NCBI GenBank assembly: GCA_030248295.1
Contig: JASANH010001213.1
Coordinates: 744,001 to 808,000, forward strand
Direction of reading: 5' to 3'
Source: Mesodorylaimus sp. YZB2_4
Taxonomy: Eukaryota; Nematoda; Enoplea; Dorylaimida; Dorylaimidae
DNA: 64,000 bases
Position numbers and translations under genes: made by a program. The notes beneath the pieces are model-generated. The model made no database searches. It was not told the origin of the DNA and was given only the letters and a program-made list of their open reading frames with translations. This document shows positions 21,880 through 33,489 of this stretch, one piece after another; position 1 is the first letter of the stretch, and every line of letters begins with the position of its first letter.

Positions 21880-23905
21880 GTAATGTGTCTCTTCTTCACC
21901 TTTAAGGGCGCATACCTGTGCTTGGTGATGTGGTAAATCACCGTATAAAACATGCATATGTTAATTGTACACGTTATCTAAAAAAGCGTCTTCACCTTGC
22001 TGCGCCCGCATGATCCAACTGGACAAAAATGTTTGGATACTCGAGCTGGACCTATCATCTAGTCAAATATAAAAAAGATGAGCGACTTCTTTGAAAAAGA
22101 TTTACTTACGTCACACGCTGTACTCTGCTGCTCTCAAACAGGAGTTCAGCCATCAAAAATTTTCATTCGCCATTTTTTCCTGTCGTCAAGACTGAAGGCG
22201 CTTCACAAGTTTTTTTATCGCATATTTGTAAACTTGAAGACCTGTACAGTATATGCAAGTATCTTGAAGCGTATGTAGGCATGCTTGATTTTTGTACAAG
22301 AAATATATCACGAATGGAGGAGCGGATAAAAAAGCTAATTTTGCATACGACATTTTGTAACATTCCCTATCAAGGCATTTTTCTAAATGCAGAAGAGTTT
22401 GTTCCTCCCCCCAGAGATTACGAAATTTTTGTAAAAGTCAGTAGCATTTTTATGCAATAACAATGGCACTGAAAACGAAAACATTGCGCGTGATGCGATT
22501 GTGAGCTAAGCATAAGAAATCGAACTCACAGTCACTTGAACAAAAATGCCGCTGGTCTTTTTTTCCAGAAGGCACAACAGGTCTTGCTAATGACGCAGAA
22601 GCCAATCAGTAAGACTTCGTAAAAACAAGACATTTTTATGACAAACGGAAAATTCCATGTCGAGGCACAAAAGAATCAAAATAAGTGGGCCGTGCAAACG
22701 TTCGATAGTCCTGTTCACTTTCGTCAGTAAGAAGTATTGTGTTTAAAATTACAAGGCAGGAAAATTCTTTTGAAAATAAATGTTGCTGATAGAGACAATG
22801 TATTACAAATTAGACTTTCCGTGCCTCATTGGGGCATTGATGTAGATCCACAGATATCGGCTCTGGCGCAGGACATATCTTCAAAGAACGTCCCTAAACG
22901 AAAACTTTCAAAACAAGCCGCGCTATAAACTTTGCTTAAAACAGCAAAATAACGCGATCAGAAGTTTTCATATTGAAATCCCGTACAAAACTGAAGGGTC
23001 AGTAATTAGGCCTTTATAATTAGGATATTACAGCCCCCGAATCCTTAGGCATATGCATGTTAAACTCTGCGAAGGTCAGGAAGATGCTTTCTATTTCTGA
23101 TTCGATGTATCACTTGCAGTTTTGGTCGATCGTAGACGTTTTCGAAATATTATAATTTCTCCACTGGAACAAAGTTATAGCAAGTTTATGCGGCGAAAAA
23201 CCGATGTCTACAGTAGTGATTATCTTTTAGAAGACGCGTCTTTATTTTACGGACCATAAGCACTAAAGACTGAGAGGAGCATGGATAGTAAAAAACGCTA
23301 GTACGAGTATGCGATCGCGATCAGATTCAGATCCTCGATCGCAAGCAGCAAGTGTAACGTAGTTGATTCGGGGTTGAGTCACTTCCTAATTACGTTACAC
23401 TCAATGCTGCTTACCCAGGTTTCGATATGGCTGATATCGCTGATTTGATCGTCTGCCCCGTCCGAACCTCGCCATAAGATTTCACGTCTTTATTCGATAG
23501 CAATACACGTCGTGACCAAATGGCAGAAGAATACGTTCTCTGGTTGCAGCCAGCAAGAGGAGTCCTTTTATACCTGCTGTGTAGACCTGTTCTGTCCAAA
23601 ACAAACAACATTTCCCAACATAATCAAAACCTAGGTCACCGAATTTGCACCGCAATACATAGGATCTAGGCCGGGTACCAGGGCGAAACAGGGACCCAGG
23701 ATAAATAAGTTGCACCACTATCAAACAGACCTAGGTGAGATCCAGTTCCATTATCATCATCCTCGCCCAGTGACCTCGGCTCCAAAGTCAATAGAACGTG
23801 AACTGGAATTGGAGCGGGAATTCAAACTAACTACATTGCACAGCAAGCACCAGCGGCAACAAAGCCGTCGTTAATTTGGCTTGCGCGATAAAACCTACTC
23901 TCATC
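21880..23905. other. Gene-free stretch
   Basis: No supportable gene. A short hairpin lies at 23344-23413 (GCAGCAAGTGTAACGTAGTT against AATTACGTTACACTCAATGCTGC). Open frames near 22078 and 22737 are short and featureless. Confidence 0.4.
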
Positions 23906-23910
23906 TTACG

Positions 23911-24051
23911 TTAGCACAAAGTATAGTCCGATGCGATGCGTCAAATAAGCGTGCGGCGACAATTAGTCACTTATTACATTGTGAGCTCACCCAAAAAAGT
24001 CGCATCGCACGCTTATTCGACACATCGCATCTAACTGTACTTCCAGCTTTA
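23911..24051. mobile_element. TTAA-type MITE (GATGCGATGCG family), copy 2
   Basis: Inverted ends contain GTATAGTCCGATGCGATGCG and, inverted, GTACAGTTAGATGCGATG, with CAAATAAGCGTGCG inside. Ends are TTAGCACAAAG and (inverted) TAAAGCTGGAAG. It is more diverged than copies 1 and 3, and the TTAA borders are eroded. Confidence 0.65.
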
Positions 24052-24659
24052 GGGGTTAACGTGGCACGATTTCAAAATATAAATGTCATTTTTGAAAGCA
24101 CCGAGGGAGAAAACTGTTTGGCGGATTTCCGGTGTTGTAGTGCGCCCCTATTTTCTAACCTTTCGATCGTCCGCTAAAAGTTTCCTGGCATACCGATAGG
24201 TCCTTACATGAAAGATTTCAATGTCGCCTTTAGAGCCAAAGGTCAGGTACGCACATTGTCTCGTAACGTTAGCAGAACTTACTCGCGCACTGTTTTTTCG
24301 CAGATCGCTCCAGTATACAATTAGTGTCCGCTTCTCTGACCTTATTAGGCGTCTAATGTAGGTCATTGAATTTTGAATTCCGTACATGGGCGGATCAACA
24401 TGAACTTAGCCAGAGGTATGGAAACCTAAGCCTTGAATGCCCTGATTGACTCCTACTATATAAACTTAGGCGTGAGTGACTTCGGATGCGAGATTCGCAC
24501 AGACGTGGAACCAGGCTTACTCTGACGCAGCACTCTGATAGATGGTTCATGAATCCGAGGCTGTAGGGCCCATCGGTCATATCAGAATTGGCGTGACAAA
24601 ACTTGATTTTTGTCATTCTTATTTGTCTATCTCTTAAATTTTTAGCCTCCTACTTGGAA

Positions 24660-25643
24660 ATGGCCTCAATGATGGCTGGTTCGAATGGATCCGATGCAGA
24701 AACTAACGTCACCGAAGAAACAGACGTGGACTCCATGTTGTATGTAAGCCTGGGAGGGTCAGTCTTGATTTTGTATGTTTTGTTTTTCGTTATTTTGTTC
24801 AGTGACCGCACACTTCTGCAACAATCAGCTATGATGTGCGGAATCGCAACGGGTAACTTTGTCCAAAGCACCTACTTGTTTTGGAGTGGCACATATCGCT
24901 TAGCATATCCGCCGGATGATGACCTAGCCTTGCCCTCTTCTTGCATAGCGCTCATTTTTCCACTCCTTTTCCCATTAGGACTGAACAGTGAAGCCTCGTT
25001 TCTCGTGCTTGGTGGAGTAGAACGATACTTGGCAATTAGTGCGCCCATCCGCTTCCGGAAATATTGGACCAATAAAACTTCTTGGGTTGTTTTCTTCTCT
25101 GCGTGCTCATTTTGTTTCCTGATAATCATAGTAGGCATCTTTTTAGCTTTTTGGAATGAATCTTTGACCACCTGGCAGTGCGGGGCACCTCGCGTTTTTG
25201 GGACTGAATTTATTGTTTTCTGTTCTGTTTTCTCTGCACTTGGCGGGATATTGAGCGCAGCTCTAACCTTGCTGGCCCTAATCATGGGTGTCCGAAAGAT
25301 GCGCAACGTTCCACTCCTCAGCGGGGATGCTGGTATTTTACGAAGACAGGTTCAGCTGACCAAATCCATGCTGGTCATTTCTTTGTGTGATTTCAGTCTA
25401 GTAGCTGTTCCATCTTTCATTAGCACTTTGTCCATCGCTCATGTGGCAAGCATAAATTTACCAGCTTTCATGAGGGGGTCTAACATGCTGTACACGAATA
25501 TCGCAAATGCCGGTGTGGCGTTCGTTGCTTTTATGACATTCAATAAGAATTTCCGTCGAGCTGCAGCGAAGCTTTTTCGGGTGGATAAGAAATTTAAATG
25601 CTGTGAAAGACAAGCTAGTCGCGTTGTGCCCCTTGAAATGTGA
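24660..25643 (+). CDS. Chemoreceptor-like 7TM receptor F (327 aa)
   Basis: The ATG at 24660 matches the start of the paralogous pseudogene at 14054. The N-terminus is extracellular in type, with N-G-S and N-V-T glycosylation sites. Seven hydrophobic segments follow at roughly residues 30-52, 60-85, 98-125, 145-170, 185-217, 240-265 and 280-305. TM3 ends in G-G-V-E-R-Y-L-A-I, the E/DRY box of rhodopsin-like receptors, followed by a Pro two residues on. TM7 lacks N-P-x-x-Y; the end of the helix reads F-M-T-F-N-K-N-F-R-R-A, and a basic, Cys-containing tail follows. The gene is intronless. An acceptor-like ATTTTTAG lies 16 nt before the start. Family position resembles nematode Srsx-type chemoreceptors, but the ligand is unknown. 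Confidence 0.85.
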   Translation: MASMMAGSNGSDAETNVTEETDVDSMLYVSLGGSVLILYVLFFVILFSDRTLLQQSAMMCGIATGNFVQSTYLFWSGTYRLAYPPDDDLALPSSCIALIFPLLFPLGLNSEASFLVLGGVERYLAISAPIRFRKYWTNKTSWVVFFSACSFCFLIIIVGIFLAFWNESLTTWQCGAPRVFGTEFIVFCSVFSALGGILSAALTLLALIMGVRKMRNVPLLSGDAGILRRQVQLTKSMLVISLCDFSLVAVPSFISTLSIAHVASINLPAFMRGSNMLYTNIANAGVAFVAFMTFNKNFRRAAAKLFRVDKKFKCCERQASRVVPLEM

Positions 25644-25860
25644 TCACGTTGTTTTTTTTGCTCCATCAGGAATTTTTGTGTAATACACAAGATATTTGCT
25701 CGGTCCTTGTTGGGAACCCTGCGTACATCTATTTTTAAATGTACGTTATGCTCAGTTTGGGCTGCATCTGATGACTACATAAAGATCACTTATTACAGTT
25801 GACGCCACGATAGAGAAAATTCAAACCAGTGCATCAAAATCAGAAAACTGACCAAGCCCC

Positions 25861-26187
25861 CTATAATTTGAAGTATCTGAGCGCAATAAATCCTAAGGAA
25901 ACCAATCCAACTCCAGCCATCATCGAAGAAGCACCGTTTGTATTGCACGTACAATTAGCATCGGTAATGTGCAGAATTCTATTGACCATTTTGCATTGCA
26001 CATCTCGGGGCCCATCTTCTCCACACGCATCGAAACAGCAACTGTAGAAATCGGAGCACTTATCGCGGCTAGCGGAGGAACCAGCGATTTGAGCTCGGCA
26101 ATGTTGGGATGGATTCTCTGGTTGATCATCCGCCGTGCAAAATGTCATGAGAGCGGCAAAACTAACGACCACAAGAAATCGAAGCAT
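25861..26187 (-). CDS. Eight-cysteine secreted/GPI-type protein (108 aa)
   Basis: ATG at 26187, signal peptide residues 1-19. One module: C-x13-C-x2-F-x2-CC-x3-C-x9-C-x13-C-x-C. A short linker and a hydrophobic C-terminal segment with a short end (residues about 89-108) have the form of a GPI-attachment signal. The gene is intronless. It is convergent with the 7TM gene at 24660-25643, whose stop lies 218 nt away. Function is not known; no enzyme motif is visible. A surface-tethered disulfide-rich protein is inferred. Confidence 0.75.
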   Translation of the reverse strand: MLRFLVVVSFAALMTFCTADDQPENPSQHCRAQIAGSSASRDKCSDFYSCCFDACGEDGPRDVQCKMVNRILHITDANCTCNTNGASSMMAGVGLVSLGFIALRYFKL

Positions 26188-26827
26188 TCTCGTGTTTTAT
26201 GGGAGATACAGTCAGAAAGAACCGCAAGTACAACACACAAGTTTCGTTTATTTGTTCGTTATTTATACTTTTCATCCACCCAACGCGGATCTTGAAAATT
26301 GACATGACTCACGCGCTCAGGACTCTGTGACTAACTGTTTTCGAGAGTGTCCGGAGGAGGTGGCGGGCGCGACACTGCAGTGACTGTCCCGTTATGTGTA
26401 ACTGTGTCGCGTTGCCGTCGAACTTGACTGTACGGCGAAAAACACTCTCACGATCAGGAACATCCACACTACAGTAGCTGATCGTGAGAATTATGTTGCG
26501 GATCTACCGCCCCTTCTCGAATGCAAGGTCCTCTGCAAGCAAGCAAGCTATCGAGCAAGCCTTACAATAGCGCAGACTACACTAAATGATACACGCGAGA
26601 CACAAACTCCACTACTGGTTTTTCTTCAGCAGATCAAACGAAAGTACGGCTGGGGTCAGTGTACAGTAGATGGCACACCCTCATGGCGCGTGTTTGTGAA
26701 ATATGGGAGATCTTTCAGCCAAACCAAAACTTTAGGCTCATCCTTGGTGCGCATGCTTCGGCGGTGAGTCTTTTTTATTGCGATGCGCTGCTTAGGAGTG
26801 CCCAAAGTTGATTGGCTCTGCAGAATG

Positions 26828-28110
26828 TACGAGGGGAGTTCAAAAAGTTCGTAGCCTGACCACATGTTAATTAAAACTGTACAAGGTAATGCTTATTTAT
26901 TTTCGACATAACATCCCCTGAGACCACTGCGCTTGTTTAAACTTTGGCGCACCGCGTGCATACCCGCAAAAAAATATTACTCACACCCCTCAAAAAACGC
27001 TTCAGTCGCTGGTTTCACTTCCTCATCCCTCGAACATCTCTTGCCACGTGAACTTTTTTTGAGTTTTCCGAATAGGTAATAATCGCTGGGTGCCAGGTCT
27101 GGACTGTATGGTGCATGATCAGTTTGTTTGAATCCCCATTCATCGATGGCAGCCTGAGCAACGCGTGCTTTGTGAACTGGCTCGTCGTCAATCAGGAGCA
27201 GCACCTTCTTTTTCAACATGCCGCGCCGTTTCGCTTTGATCTCTTCACGCAATCGGCGGATAACATCAGCAAAATATTGCCCAGTGATTGTGGTCTTGAC
27301 TGGCATATAATCAATCACTATCATTCCGTTTCAATTTTAAAAAAGTTGTTGCCATGACCTCGCCCAATGACTGCTGAACGCGAAATTTTTTGGCGGATGT
27401 GCACCCTTTGGCAGCCACTGTATCGATTTGTGTTTTGACTCAGATCTAAGTGGTGAATCCAGGCTTCATCATCCATGACCGTTTTTTCATAAAAATCATC
27501 TTGATCAGCCGCGATCCTTGTCAAAACCTTTCTTGACGTTTGAACTCTTCTCACGTTTGCCAGGTCTTTTGGCACACATCGCGTGGACCTTGGATAAATT
27601 CAATTTCTCTGTAAAATAGTTTCAACGCTACCCACTGAAATGCCCATTTCCTCCGCTATCTAGACAACGTCTGCTCGAAGGTCTTCTTTCCCGATCTTTG
27701 CCACAACATCGTATTTGTTGGCCGGTGTCGCCTCGGTTGGTCGTCCAGATCTTGGGTCATCTTCAATCGATTCTCCCCCCATGTTTGAGCAAAGCAGACC
27801 ACTTTTTCATTGACAGCAATTTAGATGCATTATTGCCGTACACTAAGACAATCCGATCGCTAATTTCTGCCGGCTTTAAGCCTTCTTTTGTTAAAAACTT
27901 GATAACAGACCGATGCGCAAAATTTGTCAAATTTGTAATTTCTCTGACCCACTTCCAAATAGATGACCATATCTCAAGAACGCATGGACGAATCAGCGTG
28001 ATTTTTTGTAGGGATTCTAGTGGGATGTGCGGCAGTGTAAAGTACAAATTTCACTGCTGCAGCTCATGCGGAAGGTACTCAGGCTACGAACTTTTTAAAC
28101 TACATCCGTA
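26828..28110 (-). mobile_element. Mariner transposon, degenerate
   Basis: TA-flanked ends TACGAGGGGAGTTCAAAAAG (26828) and its partner, inverted TACGGATGTAGTTTAAAAAG (28110), both continue GTTCGTAGCCTGA. The length, 1283 bp, is that of an intact mariner. On the minus strand the transposase appears in pieces: the helix-turn-helix start (R-S-V-I-K-F-L-T-K-E-G-L-K-P-A-E-I), a D-D-E-A-W-I-H-H segment with the first catalytic Asp, L-L-I-D-D-E-P-V-H-K-A with the second, and Y-S-P-D-L-A-P-S-D-Y. Frameshifts separate these blocks, so it is inactive. Confidence 0.85.
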
Positions 28111-29045
28111 ACAGTAGCCTCGCCAGGCGTAGTTCCGGCAGTAGCTTAGTGCTTAGCAGCTCCGATCAGCTCAGCTCTGTATCAAGTAAAATGCAGAGCA
28201 AGAAGAAAGTGTGTCCTTCAGTTAACCAAAAATCTGACTAGAGATTTAAATTATTGACAGAGCAAGAAAAGGTCACACCTTTTGTCATTGTTCACGGCTC
28301 CATGTAAGGGGCGCGAGCACTGAAATGAGGCCGTGCGGTTGTGAATTTGTGAACAAGATTAGAGATTCTGCTTTACATAAATACTCGAAAAATCCCTTAG
28401 AAATCACCACTTTAAAGAGGTCAGGGGCGGGGAAATTTTTAGGGGCAGCAAAAATTTGCAGCAATTTTGACATGCATGGCGTATCTTGGAGTTGATGATT
28501 TTATTTCCAATATTAGCGCGGGCATCCTTGCTCGGAGTGCCGGTATCAGCAGTCCATTGATGACCCCAGTATCCTTCTTTGCCTCTCTTCATCAAGTAGC
28601 CCACGTCACACGCCATACGACAATAAGGCTGGGCAAACTATTCGAGGGGAACTAAATGAGGAATAGCGGTGTATTTTAAATATCATTGCACCCTGCCTTA
28701 TGTTGGCATTACATTTCGGGCAACGTACATGCCCCATACTGCATGCCTGCCGGATCAGTTTGGACTTTTCGTTGGCCTTGTAAGTACCAAAGACTTGAAT
28801 ATTGCAGTAGAAAGCTCGAGAGTAAGGGAGAAAGAAATAAAGGAAGAATAAAAAAATGTCTTTACTTGCGAAGATAAATTATTCGTAGCTCGAATTTATC
28901 TAGTAAACCGTGACATACAACGAAATAGCTAATAGACTTATGATGACATAACCCACAAGACTTAGCTAGCATTACACTGATAACACACCGTACATATTTC
29001 CCGATGGGGAACATATCATGCCTCGGACTCACCGAGAAATCTATT
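28111..29045. other. Gene-free stretch
   Basis: No gene, RNA or repeat supported; short open frames only. Confidence 0.4.
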
Positions 29046-29372
29046 CTAGAGATTGGTAAATTGAAATAGGAAAATGGCGAAAATAGTCAATCCGAATCCA
29101 GCCATCTTAGCACCACTACCACTGCAAATACACTCTACATCCAGATGAACAGATTTGTCATTGGCCACCTCTAAATCGCAGTCATTTTTTGCTACCCCCT
29201 TTTGTCCGCATCTGTCTTCGCAGCAATCTTTGAATTCGTTGCATTGATCCGCTGGTCGTTTGGTCGCCGTCATTTTACTTCTACATTCATCAGCCAAATG
29301 ACCCCGCTCATCATCGCCAGCCACGGCTAAAAAAGCACAGGTGATAATACCACAAAGGAAGATGGCCCTCAT
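29046..29372 (-). CDS. Eight-cysteine secreted/GPI-type protein (108 aa)
   Basis: ATG at 29372, signal peptide about residues 1-18 ending A-V-A-G. One module: C-x13-C-x2-F-x2-CC-x3-C-x9-C-x15-C-x-C. Then a Gly/Ser/Ala-rich ω-site-like stretch and a hydrophobic tail. The charged, Lys/Asp-rich loops differ strongly from the paralogues while cysteine spacing is nearly fixed, suggesting a conserved scaffold with variable surface. Same strand as the copy at 29945, 0.57 kb away; both are intronless. Confidence 0.75.
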   Translation of the reverse strand: MRAIFLCGIITCAFLAVAGDDERGHLADECRSKMTATKRPADQCNEFKDCCEDRCGQKGVAKNDCDLEVANDKSVHLDVECICSGSGAKMAGFGLTIFAIFLFQFTNL

Positions 29373-29944
29373 ATTAAGCGCAAAACTGAATGTACTGATC
29401 GTCTCTACCAGAGTAAACGTAATGCTCCTTCCACCAGAGCGTGCACTTCAGCCGAATGGCACCCGTCTATCGTGTCGCATCAATCATTTTTAGTGGCAGT
29501 CACATACCAACGTCACCAGTTTGACTGGTTGGCCAACCCATGCTGGTTAAATTTATTGTCATTGGCGTTACGATTCTCTCGTGACCCGGTTGTTTATGCG
29601 TACAATGCGGTATTTTTATTGGAAACTATGCTTACTGCTGTTCGGGTTGACACTGGATACTTTCGCCAAATCTATCTAGTCTACGCGTTTCTAACTATAT
29701 AATTTCAACAACGACTGAAAACATTTTCTATAATTTTGTATAATATAAAATGGCAAAGTTTTCTAAAAACTTTATTGATGACGGTAGTAATGCCCCCAGC
29801 GACGTGACCACCAGAATCTACAGCCGTACTGGTCAACATAACGCATACATATTGGTACTTTCTAGCTACTGACAGGATAAGACTAAAATTTTTTGTGACT
29901 GTCACAAAAACAGAAATTCCTGTCACAAAACATTCTCAATCAGT

Positions 29945-30274
29945 TCAGGCAAAACAGTGAAGAATCGCAATGGCTAGGACGACCAAGCCGAATCCAGCGG
30001 CCATTGTCGAGGCACCGCTGCAGTCACAGCGCACAGTGTCAGCTAAGGCAGTCTTGGCACTGTTATACTGGCACGTGTCATTTCGGGCTCCGTTCGGACA
30101 ATGGCGCTTGTCGTTGCAGCATGCTATGAATTCATGGCATTGATGCTCCAGAGGCGACTTCAACTCTTTTTTGCAGTCGGACGTTGCCTGCGCGCTGGTA
30201 GCAGCGAGGTCATCGCCGAGTACCGAGGTCAGCAAACTGATGAAAACGAGAGCGAGGAAAAAGTAAATTTTCAT
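29945..30274 (-). CDS. Eight-cysteine secreted/GPI-type protein (109 aa)
   Basis: ATG at 30274, signal peptide residues 1-20. Module: C-x11-C-x2-F-x2-CC-x5-C-x8-C-x14-C-x-C; the x5 gap after CC is a two-residue insertion relative to other members. The C-terminal 20 residues are hydrophobic after a small-residue S-G-A-S stretch, as in GPI-anchor signals. Neighbours are family members at 29046 and 32666 on the same strand. Confidence 0.75.
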   Translation of the reverse strand: MKIYFFLALVFISLLTSVLGDDLAATSAQATSDCKKELKSPLEHQCHEFIACCNDKRHCPNGARNDTCQYNSAKTALADTVRCDCSGASTMAAGFGLVVLAIAILHCFA

Positions 30275-32665
30275 TTTTGTGGCCTTGTAAAATGACCCTC
30301 AAGCGTAAGAGTACAAATTTTATGTCGACAAATGGAAGACTAGGACTTTTGCACTCCCACGGTGTCTTTTGTACTGAACAGGCTGAACAGATGGGTGTCT
30401 TGTTTTTACAAATTCCCTTTGCTTCAGACCGATGGACTAGTTTGCTCGGTACTGCCAGTTGGGTACAGCTGCGCTTTAGTCGATCATCTGTAAACAGGGA
30501 GGAATTCTGTGGCCGCTGGCCATTTTGTCGCTGCTATCTATCAGTCATTGCATAAGCGTCATTGCTTTTTGAGTAATTCGGGTGCTGGCCTATTTTAAAT
30601 AAATAGTTTTTCAAAACCTTTTTTGTTTCGCCTGCTTCCACACGGGTCAGTCTTTCACAAATGCAAAAAGTTAAGGTACCAGCTATTAATTTAGCATAAG
30701 AGCTATTATTCATAGGAGCAACAAACCATTTTTAGAGGGCATCTCTTCGCACTTTTTGCCGTCTATTGAGAACAAATGCAGTGAAATCTCTGCATATCGT
30801 GTTGATCTTGCGCAAGCAAAAGGTGTAGGTAGGTTTCATTTATTTATCTGGTAAATTTTATGGCAAATAGCAAAATATAAGTCTAATTTTCATGCCATAC
30901 ACAGGCGCGGGATCAAGTCGAGTTCAACCCGTTGGGTCGGGTCGACCCGAAAGTCCCAGAAACAAAATTTGGGGTCGGATTCATCTGACTTTGTTGTAAG
31001 CAGGTCACATGAGTGGTGGCCAAGGGAGTTGTTATTGATGAGCTTGATGTTTGGGCACAGCATACTACAAATGCCAGGGTTTTCCAAGCCAGCTATGCCT
31101 AAGAATTTGTTTCTTCATATTCAGGAATCAACTGTGATTGTAATCCTAATTAGATATCTTAGAAATCATAGTCTTATTCACGATCAAACAATAGTTATAG
31201 TTCCATTCTTCAGACTTTCCACTGTGAGACACTGTGATGAGATCAGAAATAGACGCTTACGCGAACAAAAATAGATATAGTCGCCCTGCAGAAATCAATG
31301 ATACCTTATTCCCTCGAAATTCTCTCCCCCTCGAGAATCCTGAGGAAATATCGGTAATCTTGAGACGGCTAAACGATTGGACAGAAAGAGCGATGTACCT
31401 TGTCGCGGCAAGAATACCATTGACAGTCTATGAAGTAATCTTAAGGAGCCCGAAATTTCCCTGGTCTGCGCACGCTTCCTCCTGTCGATGGCAACCGTGA
31501 ACCGAACCTTCCAATGCGCTCTAATGAAAGCTGATTTTGGTTAGCGGTTCTTGAGTATAGTAGCTTTGACTTGCTTGGTGAGGAGAGTAATGTGCTCTCG
31601 TCACTTTATTGCACAGCTAAAAATGGAGCAGGATTTTAGCGAGCCGAGGGCTACGGCTTCGCTGGACCTTTTGACTGCTTGATGTGCAATCTTGATATCT
31701 TTTGTAAGCTTATTGCTCGTTGAGATTAAACGTGGGATAACCGGTCTTTGTTTGGTGGCAATTTAATTAGTTGACTGCTTACGTTTGTTGGGTATGTCAG
31801 GTTTATGAAAATGGTATATAAAATATTTTGAAAGGTCAGATTGTCATCATCGATGTGAATATAGACTAGAAAGAAATGCACTTGGCTTTAGGGGAAATCC
31901 TTAGAGTCAGGGAAAGGAATGCTTGGCGCCAGGATAAAATCTATCTATCAAGGAACCCCCCCGCGAGGCGGGAGGGGAGAAAACCCCCGCGCCCCCCGCC
32001 CCCCCCCCCCCCCCCCCCCCCCCCCTAAGGAAGTCGAAGTCAAAAGTTTCCAAGCGTTTCGTTTTATGTTTTTTGGCGAGTATGGACTCGTGCATGTTTA
32101 ACGTTACATCGCTGCAAAATATAGATAACCCGTTCCGTTCAGGACTTTTCCTTAACATTGCACATTTTAAAATTAATGAGGCAAGAAAGATAGGTAAGAT
32201 TCTGGATTTCAGTCCCTCACCCTCTTGGCCCAAGGTGTCGTAATGGCGTTATCCATTTCTACGTTTGCCTCACAAGAACTCGGTGACTGAAAGCCGTGGT
32301 TTGGAGCGCACCATAAAAGCGCTGTGATCTTTCCAGCTAACTAGTAAGTTTTCTTTCCGCCATCGCGAATGTATTGTCTTATACCGATGGAATCCCAATA
32401 TATTCCCTTTGACCAGCTGGCAGTCGGAGGGACAAATAATGATACTCCATAACCATAGCTGCCTACAGGTTTGTTTGAGCCAAGTCCCATTGGGACGCCC
32501 AAAAGCACAACGAGTGATGGGGCACGCTAGTCAACAAACCTTTCTATTGATTAAAAGTCCTAGCTACATAAAATATAAGACACAAACACAAGGAGTTGCT
32601 GGCTAATGAAACCACTCGGTCACATACATGGCATCATCTGACAAATCCGACTATCATAGAAAAGT
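30275..32665. other. Gene-free stretch with long poly-C run
   Basis: No supportable gene. A 27-nt C run lies at 31999-32025, preceded by CCCGCGAGGCGGGAGGGG. A short GGGTCGGGTCGACCCGA word near 30935 resembles the GGGTCGGGT repeat family. Open frames at 31234-31500 and across the C run are not credible. Confidence 0.4.
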
Positions 32666-33184
32666 TCAAGCAAGTTTCACGATCACAGAACAAAATATCA
32701 CGAGTGCACTCCAAGCCACCAACGATGCAGCCCCGCAAACACATCGGACACGCGGGGCGTGAATGAAGCCATTTCTGACTGAACAGTAGTTCCTCCGCGC
32801 ATCGCCTTTGCACGACGTTTCGCAGCACGCGGAAAATGCAGTGCATTGGTCCTTGTTGAATGAAAGAGTCTTGTTGGCTTCTTGAACGCATTTATTGTCG
32901 AGCTTGTCCAAAGGATGGCATTTGCATGAAGCATTGTAATGGTAGGTGGCAGCAGCGTCCTTGACCAATTCACAGTCACCTCTCAAATATCGAACGCCAC
33001 ATTCTTTCTTGCAACATTGAAGAAAATGTTGACACTCGCTAGTTTTGGGGGTGGGATAACGCAGAATAAGGTCCTTATCGCGGCATTCATTACTTGCTTG
33101 GAAACTGATGACTGGATCAAACAGAGGAGCCGCACTTTGGGCGGAAGTTATGGTCAAAACAGCGATGGCAATTTGAAACCACAT
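32666..33184 (-). CDS. Two-module eight-cysteine secreted protein (172 aa)
   Basis: The first ATG of the frame is at 33184 and gives a signal peptide (about residues 1-19); an upstream TTG is not used. Two tandem modules follow. Module 1 is C-x16-C-x2-F-x2-CC-x3-C-x8-C-x15-C-x-C. Module 2 is C-x14-C-x2-F-x2-CC-x3-C-x8-C-x13-C-x-C. A hydrophobic tail closes the protein. Two-module relatives are at 35630 and 53646. The gene is intronless. Tandem modules imply internal duplication before the gene copies spread. Function unknown. Confidence 0.78.
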   Translation of the reverse strand: MWFQIAIAVLTITSAQSAAPLFDPVISFQASNECRDKDLILRYPTPKTSECQHFLQCCKKECGVRYLRGDCELVKDAAATYHYNASCKCHPLDKLDNKCVQEANKTLSFNKDQCTAFSACCETSCKGDARRNYCSVRNGFIHAPRVRCVCGAASLVAWSALVIFCSVIVKLA

Positions 33185-33489
33185 AGCCTGCTCGGTCAAA
33201 TCTCTCCCGCGTTTGAATAAACAGGCTCAAAGTCTTTCCTAGCAGTCAAGGCGAACTATAGAAGGTCGGTTGTTGACAGCGAGTTTCTGCCAGACTCGCA
33301 GGAGAGGACGAACAAACCAGTTTCAGTCTTCCTCCCAAGTCAGTACGGATGCGAACAGTTTAGATATACCTGTGTAAGAACAGCCACCGTGGACTTCTCG
33401 CAAAAGGCAGCGTGACAACTCAGAGTACCTACTCAAAACTAGGTTCTACCTATAATTCCCTGCCGACGAACACACATGGTCCATGCCCG

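Noticed and set aside
31907-32233. Glycine-rich protein across the C run
   Set aside because: The glycines are only the translation of the 27-nt homopolymer; no other support.
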